This document shows, one piece after another, positions 38,320 through 47,100 of a stretch of 64,000 nt of DNA. Origin of the DNA: Daphnia pulex (taxonomy: Eukaryota; Arthropoda; Branchiopoda; Diplostraca; Daphniidae); contig NC_060019.1 in assembly GCF_021134715.1 (NCBI RefSeq), forward strand, positions 7,874,001 to 7,938,000, written 5' to 3'. Made by a program: the position numbers and the translations under genes. How positions within the stretch are numbered: position 1 is the stretch's first letter; each line of letters opens with the position of its first letter. A model generated the notes under the pieces. The model worked only from the letters and a program-made list of their open reading frames with translations, had not been told where the DNA came from and searched no databases.

Positions 38320-39390
38320 ACACGTGTGATCGCAAGTGCAAGCCGGGCATGACATATGACTCTATTACTATGGAAACTAAGTGCAATCACGCCTAGAACA
38401 AACCGGTCCTCGCTCCTCGGTGATTGCATGTCTGCCGTCAGACGACAGAGAATCTTCGCTTGAATCGTTAAAATTATGCGCAAGATTGCATGCTTCATGG
38501 TATGAATATGAAATCTGAATCGATATGCATTTTGTCGAGATTTATAATTTAATTAAAAGTTTAGGAAATTTCCCTCTGTAGTTACATACATACTCGTGTA
38601 TAAATGGATGATTCATGATTCGCTACAATAACTCACACATCTCGCCCAGGAGCAACTTGCTACTTCACGCCCGCCATTTGGGAATCCAGCCAAGTAAACC
38701 TTCACTCCTCAGCCGCATTTTCCACGGGCGTACTCTTCAAAACCCAATGAGGTCATTGTTGACTCGCCATGGGAAGCCACCGGAAGCCACTGCTCGCTGC
38801 TCCAGTCCATCCGGTAACGGGAAAGCGTTCCGGCGATCAGGTAAAAGATTTAATTTCTCACATTATGTGATTATTATAAAATATAGCTTTTTTGTTCGTT
38901 CCGCATTGATGTACGTTTCATATTAAATTTTTTAATTCCATTTTAATGGTAACATTCTTCCATTTCGTCGAAATTATTTGAATTTTACACCATTCACTGA
39001 CACGTCTGTTATATACTATTTTAACCGATTTTAACTCCATTTCTTTGCATTATACCTACAGTATAGAATTGAATGAAAACAACTAACAAAATTAGGAATT
39101 TGATTTTTAATCGAAATTTATTGAACGAAATGAAATTTACATAGAAAAATGCCTCGCCTCTCCGTGTTGAAGTACCTCGTCACCGACCGACTCATTTATA
39201 GGAATACTAGTAATCTTGTGCCAGTTAAAAGCTAACGTAACGGAAACATAAGAATTTGGTGCGTTAATGATTTTCCAAGAAAACGTGGATTCGTGTTTTT
39301 CGTAAGCGATTTTGACTTTTACTTTTCGAGTCGTTCGAGATTACTTTAAAAAAAAACCCATAACTTATCATAACCTAACCTTTTACCTAT
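38320..39390. other. Intergenic, no gene recognised
   Basis: A frame at 38615-38926 is open for 103 codons but has no recognisable domain. Another phase over 38640-38820 also reads protein-like (KPNEVIVDSPWEATG), so this may be more of the decayed fragment upstream. Nothing firm can be assigned. Confidence 0.35.
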
Positions 39391-39393
39391 TTT

Positions 39394-39568
39394 CACGGCT
39401 TCGCCGTGCTGATCCCGAATGTGATTTTCACGGCTCCGCCGTGCTGATCGCGAATTTGAGTTTCACGGCTCCGCCGTGATGATCCCGAATAAGAATTTTA
39501 CTGCTTCGCCGTGATGATACCGAATGTGAATTTCACGGCTTTGCCGTGATGATCCTAAATTTGCTGGT
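39394..39568. repeat. Five-unit 35-bp tandem array with a hairpin in every unit
   Basis: Units start at 39394, 39429, 39464, 39499 and 39534, spaced exactly 35 bp. Each contains a CACGGCTTCGCCGTG-type palindrome (6-bp arms, 3-nt loop) and a GATCCCGAAT-type linker. Units 2 and 3 have a TCC loop, complementing the GGCT..CGCC context. Unit 4 has arm substitutions (TACTGC) and unit 5 has TTT in the loop. Confidence 0.9.
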
Positions 39569-39598
39569 GATTGTTGTTCGGGAGCTACTACACTTGGT

Positions 39599-39667
39599 AA
39601 CCTAACCTAACCTAACCTAACCTAATCTAACCTAACCTAACCTAACCTAACTTTACCTAACCTAACC
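39599..39667. repeat. Interstitial telomere-like (CCTAA)n block
   Basis: Ten consecutive pentamers (39601-39650, one TCTAA variant), then CTTTA and two more. It is the complement of the arthropod TTAGG telomere repeat. A shorter TAACCTAACC occurrence lies at 39371. It lies about 30 bp after the hairpin array. Confidence 0.88.
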
Positions 39668-39686
39668 AAAGCTAGTGGCAGTTATT

Positions 39687-39884
39687 TGTTTTTATTTATG
39701 GAGTGGTCGATGTTGAAACTTTTGGCGCGGGCTCTACTCTTTAGCCGCGAGGATCTCCAGCACTCCTCTCGCGGCCGTGGGGGTGCCCCTCCGGGGCCCC
39801 CACCCCCGCGAGCTCGAGTCACGCTTGAGTTATCCTCGTTAGTTATTTTGTTTTTACCGAGTCGTCGATGTTGCAATTTTGGAG
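39687..39884. repeat. GC-rich foldback flanked by short direct repeats
   Basis: Arms CTCGCGG and CCGCGAG (39768-39774, 39806-39812), an inner pair GTGGGGG/CCCCCAC and an innermost CCCC/GGGG make a near-continuous stem in a 45-nt segment. It is bracketed by about 35-40-bp diverged direct repeats sharing GTCGATGTTG (39687-39724 and 39849-39884), which include TTGTTTTTA upstream. Confidence 0.7.
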
Positions 39885-40094
39885 TTGCTAAATTTTTTCA
39901 TTTTGTATCAGAGTGATTGAATTATTTCCCCACCCATTTTACTTCTTGTCCGTAAATCTTATCGTCTCTTTGACATTTTTCTTTTGCCAGTTTAATTGCT
40001 TTTTGCTGTAGACAGGCATATAGAACCCTTCGAAACAGACTACTTTTCATAAGCAAATAAAGCGGTTTAATTATTATATATATCATTATTTTCA

Positions 40095-41600
40095 CTGTGA
40101 CCCTTTATATACTTTGCCTAGCTCAAATCAACATGAGTGAAACTCACACATTGCCGTTTGGTTAATTATAAGTTAGTTGGCCGATTCCCGTATTTATTAT
40201 TTCATGAACATATTCCTCTTGGTTTTAACCATGAAGTTCATTTTTTACAAATGTCGTTTTCACTTCACAGCTGTAGTAAATTTTAAAAATTAACAAATTT
40301 CCGTGCTTGCTTCGCCATTTTTTTTATATTTTTCTCCCCTGTTGACATTTTGCCAGTCCATCTCATTGTTGCCTTGTTAGTTTTCTTCTTGCTAGACCTT
40401 TTTCATTTATTCATTTTAAGTTGCGAAGATTCTTTAGTAACAATTTATTTGATTGATGTTCTATTTTGATTCAGAGTGATTAAAATTGTTTCCCCATGTT
40501 GACATCTTGCCTGTCAAACTCATTGTCACTTTGTTGCCAGTTAATTTTCTTCTTGCTAGACCATTTTCGTTTTTTGATCACTTTTTTTTCTTTTATTCGT
40601 TTTAAGTTGTACACTTTTTTATTTGCAATTTATTTGAATTGCGTGATATCTTGATTAGCCTGATCATTTCTTGTCCTTAGTTTATTTATTACCTAATATT
40701 CGTTGCCTGCTCGTCGATTCGTCGCCTGATATTCTGTCTGCCCCTCACTTAATATTAGTGTTAGAGGTATTCGTCTTTTCCCCGAAATTTTGGTCTGTGT
40801 TAGTCGCGGATGCGTAATCAAACAGTTTAATTTAAGACTGGTATTATTGTCTTTTGATTAGTTACCCGTCACTCACTTTTTTCCGAGTTGCATTTGATGA
40901 CCATCAAACCATCAAATTCGTTTTCTTCTATCTTTTTTTTTCTTATACGTTATTTCTCGGGGTTTTATTATTAATTTTAAGACTGGTATTGTTGTCTTTT
41001 GATTTGTTACCCGTCACAAACGTTTTTCCTGGTAGCAATTGAGTCAATTTCATTCAGTTTGAACGTGAATCAAATTTTCGTTTTCTTCTATCTTTTATTT
41101 TTATTATCAGTTAATTCTAGGGTTTTTATTATTAAATATAGAAACAAAATTTTTCGCGAAATAACTTATATAGAAGCCGTAGTGTTACATCAAGACAAAG
41201 AAGACACACATCGAAAATTTTCTCCTTGAAATCATGCATATTCTCCCTTTTGATTCATAGATCCTTATAAAATTTTGAATAAATACTGATTCATTCACAC
41301 TCTGTTCCTTGTGAGAAAGAACAGTTTCATTTCAATCTGTTTCTGCCACCCTTTGTATACTTTGCTGTAGTTCTAACCGTGGTGAGTGAAATTCACATAC
41401 TGCCGTCTCGTTATTTCTATCTTAGTAAGCCGATTTTAGTCTTTATTATTTCGTGAACACATTTCCCTTAGTGTTAAATAAGAAGTTCATTTTTTACAAA
41501 CGTCATTTTTGCTTAACAACTATCATTAGTAAACAAAACGAACGAATTTCCGTGTTCCTTTCGCCAAATTTCCTCCCCTAGCTCGATCCCCCCTTCAGCG
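40095..41600. repeat. Nested direct-repeat island
   Basis: Three layers of diverged direct repeats. Outer copies of about 240 bp lie at 40095-40330 and 41345-41580; they share CCTTTRTATACTTTG, a GTGAGTGAAATTCACA-type segment and GAAGTTCATTTTTTACAAA. An inner pair at about 40330-40460 and 40485-40625 shares CCTGTTGACAT/CATGTTGACAT and TTTTCTTCTTGCTAGACC. A further pair at about 40838-40975 and 40979-41115 shares GACTGGTATT and GTTACCCGTCAC. The outer pair flanks about 1 kb of internal DNA, as in a small LTR-like element, but I see no primer-binding site, polypurine tract or coding remnant. Confidence 0.65.
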
Positions 41601-41734
41601 ACTCAGCCTCCCCTGCTGCAACTCGAGGATTTTCCCTTGAGGGTAAAGAACCCAAAACAGGTAGAAACTCTGGGAGCCAATCAGCGCGTGAGCACAAACT
41701 ATTTAGCTCCGCCCAAGAGGCTTATTCTTTTATA

Positions 41735-41764
41735 GTATAGTATAGGATAGTATAGTATAGGATA
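41735..41764. repeat. TATAG/GATAG microsatellite
   Basis: Repeated TATAGTATAG and GATAGTATAG pentamers immediately before the inverted-repeat element. Confidence 0.8.
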
Positions 41765-41766
41765 CC

Positions 41767-41957
41767 CCCCGTCAACTTGAGAGTTGCGCAACTCATCCGA
41801 ACTGTACCGCCATGCAGCACCTATTTGGATCTGATCAACTCTACACGGCCGGGAACACGAATGTTCTCTTGCCGTCGAGGAGATTCAGAACCAAAAGGGC
41901 ACTGCGTTTGGTGGTCCGGTCCGGACTATGAATGACTCAACTCTCAGTTGTACGGGG
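41767..41957. mobile_element. Short non-autonomous element with 20-bp terminal inverted repeats
   Basis: The left end CCCCGTCAACTTGAGAGTTG (41767-41786) is the inverse complement, with one small offset, of the right end CAACTCTCAGTTGTACGGGG (41938-41957). The element is about 190 bp and has no ORF. A target-site duplication could not be made out. Size and termini fit a MITE, superfamily unknown. Tens of base pairs at each end remain to be compared with other copies. Confidence 0.55.
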
Positions 41958-42083
41958 TTCGTCTAAATCGGCTCCGAGAATATTTCTTGTCACACGAAGA
42001 GCGTCTCGATGGAAAACGTATGTACAAAATTCTCTGGTATCACCTGGTGTCGTTGAATATTATAGGTAACGTACACGAGAGAA

Positions 42084-42689
42084 CTAGTAGATTTCAGGAT
42101 CGACGTCCATCAACTGCTGCGGTTCTTGGGCGATGATGGAGGTGTAGTAATAGTGAAAAGGCCGGTGCTGAACAGGAGGAGGACGACGGTAGTCAGGACG
42201 GAAGGAGGGCGGAGGGTAAATCAAATCCGGCCAGTGATTAGGATGAGATTGGACGACCCATTGATGATGAACTGCTGGGACCGTCCACCTGCTGGCCTTA
42301 CCAACTTCCGGTGATGTCGTCGCTGCTCCGGTGGCTCTTGCGGCTGCTGATCGTCGGCGCTTGTTGCCCGGGCTGAGGATCTTTTTCCTTTTCTCATCAG
42401 GTAATGCAACTAATAAGCAGATCTTTTTGCTATTAGGCATGTTGGTCGAGTTGGCTGGATTGGAAATTGACCAGTCGTCTTCGCTCTTGCGCTTCGTTCC
42501 ACCTCTCGGGGACACCTCCATTTTCTCAGCGGGAAATTCAAACATGATATTATGACAGACGTTATCACTTATCAAATCAATTGGAGATCCGCATTCCGGC
42601 TGGTTGTTATTGGAGTAAACAAATCCACCGAATGTCTGGTTAGGCCATTGAGAAAACGGAGAAAATAAACTGAAGGACGAGAACGCCAT
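42084..42689 (-). CDS. Hypothetical protein, basic, possibly nuclear
   Basis: Single-exon frame of 201 residues ending in QLMDVDPEIY. I start it at the ATG at 42687-42689 (context CGAAAATGG), since the frame upstream lacks an ATG. I do not recognise it. It has two basic clusters that could be nuclear localisation signals (TKRKSEDD near residue 66 and KRRRSAAARA further on), an Ala/Thr-rich middle, and a Pro/His/Tyr-rich C-terminal third (PPPSFRPDYRRPPPVQHRPF). There is no signal peptide and no membrane segment. A separate overlapping frame begins with an ATG upstream (42834) and could be an upstream ORF. A CGCCATCT motif lies at 43041, 350 bp upstream. It could be a lineage-specific gene or, less likely, a chance frame. 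Confidence 0.5.
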   Translation of the reverse strand: MAFSSFSLFSPFSQWPNQTFGGFVYSNNNQPECGSPIDLISDNVCHNIMFEFPAEKMEVSPRGGTKRKSEDDWSISNPANSTNMPNSKKICLLVALPDEKRKKILSPGNKRRRSAAARATGAATTSPEVGKASRWTVPAVHHQWVVQSHPNHWPDLIYPPPSFRPDYRRPPPVQHRPFHYYYTSIIAQEPQQLMDVDPEIY

Positions 42690-42834
42690 TTTCGAGATTT
42701 GCAATCGAGTTGCTCTGGATGAAGAATTACTGGAAGATTTTGGAGTTGGAGAGTTGAAGAAAGTAAACTTTGAGTGAAATCTTCAATCATATTGATTTGG
42801 ATATGTGACGCTCTGTTTATATTGACATTCGCCA

Positions 42835-44182
42835 TGGGAAACTCTGTTTGCACCAGCCGTTTGACTCAGTTAACTTCCGTTTGTGAATACATTTTCACGT
42901 CAAATTTCTGATGTGCTGATTGTATTCGATTAGAAATATTAAAAGCCAAATTGTTCAATCGTTATTTTTTATTTAAATTAATTTCATCAATTGAATTAAT
43001 TCAATTTTCTGCGAAAATGTATCGGCCGTCTCGGCTGACGCGCCATCTGCACGTAGTGGCCGAAATTTGAAACTTCAAATGTTCGCATTTTATTTTGATT
43101 TATCGATTACTTTAAATTTACAGACTAAGGGAATTTGGTTTTAAAATTACAACTTGATGGCTCTCTCTTTACACACACAGCCCAACTTGTTCGAGTTTGA
43201 ACGAATAACCCACCGACAATAGAACCCCAATATTTTAAATGATTTTTAAAAATTTCTTTGTATGCGACAGTAGAACTCCACTATACGCGACAATAGAACT
43301 CCATTCAGTTTTTAAATTATTTGCATGCCCGACTTCATTGAATTTTAAATATTTCAAAAGTCCGACAATAAGACTTCAAGGAAAAGCTAAACAGTATCCA
43401 AAAATCGGCTTTGGAATTTGTATTCGATTCTTTCTTTCGATTCTTTTATTCTTTTTTCGATGTTTTTTAAAATATTTCGAATAAAGGATACAAATAGAAT
43501 AAAAATTTGTTTTCCAAAGAACTATATTCGAATTTCGAAGGAACACTAGTATTTACTGGGATTCAATATGAAAATATTTATCACCTACGGTATTAGGCTA
43601 TTTATTTTATGAACTATTTGGTGACGTCACCACGGGCCTCAATTTCATACTAGCTATATTTTTATGTTTGCTATAGATCTTCTCAAATAATTGGATCTGC
43701 GATGAGAGCCCGAATATGATCAACACGGAAACATCTGCATGAAAATAAACGCTATTCCTTTTATTTCAGTTTCCTTATTTGAAAACTATATGTCAAATTT
43801 CATGAATCCATCGTGGTCAAAGAATGACTAATGACATCACTGCTGGATATGGGAGCAAGATTTCTTTGAAAATAAAACTGTATCTAATGAAACAACTCAA
43901 ACACCCCTTTCTACTTTTTTAAAGCAAGTAGAGTAATAGGGAAATCGTTACGACCATCACGAGAATACAAAATAGTAAAATGCATTCCGGAACTAAATAA
44001 TAGCTGGATCATCAAAAGTGAAGCGAAAGAATCGATAGTATAATAAGATAAGTTGTTCACAAAATATAATTCGGTGTAAGATATAGGCGAAGGGCTTTTT
44101 ACAAAAAGACAAAATCAACTTTTAGTGCGACCATTGAGAGAGAGAGAGACGGCAAGCGCCAAAAATTGCTCATAGTAAATCT
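42835..44182. other. Intergenic between the hypothetical gene and PTK7
   Basis: AT-rich. It contains a short repeated phrase, GACAATAGAACYCC (43216-43231, 43262-43276 variant, 43286-43300, weak copy near 43364), and a perfect CRE palindrome TGACGTCA at 43622-43629. The last part is probably PTK7 3' UTR. No coding signs. Confidence 0.5.
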
Positions 44183-47100
44183 TCAGCGGGTTTTAGATTC
44201 GCCGTTGCTGGTTGATGGCGTTGCGTTATTGCTATTAGATTCAGCGCAAACCAGCAGTTCGTCAAAAGACGGCCTGAGAATGGGGTCGTGTGACCAACAC
44301 TTGACAAGTAAACTGGACATGGCGTTCGATTTGCAGAAGGAAGCGTCCCAGAGTTGGCCGCATCTCTTCCTCAAATCGGCCAGCAGAACCTCGTCCGATC
44401 GGTCGGACAGAGGCCGTTGGGCGGCGTGATGCAGCTCCCAGATCGTGACGGCGAACATCCACACGTCAGACTTGGTTGAATATTCATCCTCCAACGCTGC
44501 TTCGTGCGGGAGCCAGCGCAGAGCGATCGACTGGTGCTTGTAGACGTAGTAATCGTTGTTGAACGGCTCCTTGTCCATTCCGAAGCTGCCGATCTTCAAA
44601 CACACCTGGGCGGGAACCAACGAAATTTCGAAAATCCATCAAATCACCCATACTACTGTATAATTAAAATGTATATACCTTGGTATTATCTTTGCCATGG
44701 AATGCGACCAGGATGTTTCGCGTGCCCAGATCACGGTGAACGAAGCGGGCTTCGGCTAGTGCGTTCATTCCTCGAGCGATCTGAATTGTGGCGCTTTGAA
44801 TTTGGGTGACCGACCACGGCGGCTGAGACGAAGAAGTAGTCGACAGCAAATGCGATTTCAGATTGACGTACGGGTGGTATTCCATGAGAATCATTTGAAA
44901 GTCGGGCGAGTCCCGACAGCAGCCCAGCACGGCCGCCAAATTGGCGTGACGGACTCGATGGAACATATCCACCTGTCGGCGGAATTCAATGTTCAGGTCC
45001 TCGTCTCGAGTACTCAATATCCTGAGTAGAACACGAGTGCTGCCTTCTGCTGAACTCAGACCTGTCACATTCAATTGAATTGTTTAATTTTAATAGAAAC
45101 AAAAAAAAACAATAATGATAAAATTTAGCTCACCAGTTACAGAGCCTTCAAGGATATCTCCAAACCGGCCTTTGCCTTGTAATGCTCCTTTAGTGATTGA
45201 GGAGTTGGGAACATTTAATTTGTCAATGGCCGGAGACTGACGACCATCTACTTTTGTCACTGTCAGTTTAAAAAAATTATATTGAATTAGACATTTTATG
45301 TGTATAATAAAATGTTGAAGGAACTCACGTAAAGCTGTTTGAACGTCGAGTTGAGCTTCTGCACCACTAGCACCGCCGTCATTAGGCGATCGCAATTTTC
45401 TTTGGCGTCGTCTCAATCGACACCAAATCAACAAACCAACCGACAAGAAGATGTAGGCAGCGGCCGCTCCTAACGTGATTATTATAGTCTTGGCGATGGA
45501 TTCAGCACCGTCGTAATCACCTGATTGGTATTCCCAATCTAAATTAAGGAAAACATTATTTTAAATAACCTTTTGCAATTGAATGAAGATTCGCATATTT
45601 ACCTTTCACCACCAATCGAAACTCTGCCCTTTTAAATCCTCCGGCATTACCGGCCGTGCATCCGTAAAATCCTTGATCCTCTTGCTGGGCATTTTGTATT
45701 GTCAACGTCCCGTTTCGATCCACAGAGAATCTGAAACCAAAAACCCAAACACAATTATAACCCCGTTAATTTTTAACTGAATTTTGTATTTTAAGGTGTG
45801 TTACCGATCGGAAATAAATCCGTCCATGACGGAATCTCGATCCCATTGAATTGTCGGGGCAGGATAACCTTCCGCTCTGCAATGCAGTTCAACTTTCGTG
45901 CCTTCCTTGGCGAACGTGATGTTGTTGGGTAGCGACGTGAAATGTGGCGACACTGGTGGAAGTATTACGTCAAAATCAAACTTTGGCGGGAAATTCAGAA
46001 ATTGTTGATGTCTTTAATTACTCGTCACGTTGATCAAGATGGAAGCGCTGATGAGCCCTTGAGAATTGGTGGCGATGCAAGTGTATTGGCCGGCATCATC
46101 GTCCTGGACTCCGTGAAAAATGAGCGTTCCGTTGACGTCTTCGATGTGTGGCGGCCAGACCAGCAACGGCTTCAAGCCTTCCTTGACCCATTGGACGATG
46201 GGAGCTGGATTGCCTTGAGCTTTGCACAAAATCTTGCGGACTGTGCCAAGCTCCAAACTCTTGGCCACCGGTGGCACCGTAAACTTTAATTTTTCTGTCA
46301 CAAAAATCAAAGAAATTAACTAATGAATTTATAACCGTGAATCAATCGGCAAAATTTATTACCTCGGACATGCAAAGTGGCCGTTTGAGAATCGACCGGA
46401 TGGTGACCAATGGTTTTCAACCGACACGCGTAGTTGCCGCCATGTCTCTTGTTGGCCGTGACGAATTTCAGTGTTGAATTGCGGAGGCCATGGATGGGTT
46501 TGGGCGGATCGACTAGCGGTTGCCCATCTTTCAACCACTGGACGGTCGTCGCCGGTGCTGGCGATCCTGAAAATGTGCAGCTCATCGACGCCGTTTCATC
46601 TTCGTTGAGTGTAGCGCTCACAGGATGTTGCTGGACCATCGGCGGAGCTGGGCAAAATATAATCGATAACCAAAAGGGAAAATAAAAATCTATTTCCATC
46701 ATATTAAAAACACTTACAGGTCACCACCAAGTTAACTTGAATGGACACGTTGCGGGCTGCATTTCCGGCCCGACATCTGTACGTGCCAGCGTCTTCGTTT
46801 AAAACCCTGGTCAGGAGGAGAATGGAATCGGCGGTTGGCGACGGCGGAGTCAAGACCTGACCGGAAGGCCCCTCCCACCAGATGGTTGGCGGTGGAAGAC
46901 CATCGGGTGCGATGCAAGTCAACTCGGCTGTCGAGTACTCGGCGAAATAATAGTGATGGGCATTGGAGAGCGGCGGGGGCGGGTCAATGGCCGTTTTGGC
47001 GAAATCATTGAGATCTACAGTACACAATTCAACGATTTAATTAAATTGTTGGATTAAATTATAAAAACCAACTTACATGCAACTTTTAAGTGAGAACCGT

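Noticed and set aside
40095..41600. Complete LTR retrotransposon
   Set aside because: No coding remnants, primer-binding site or polypurine tract; kept as nested repeats only.
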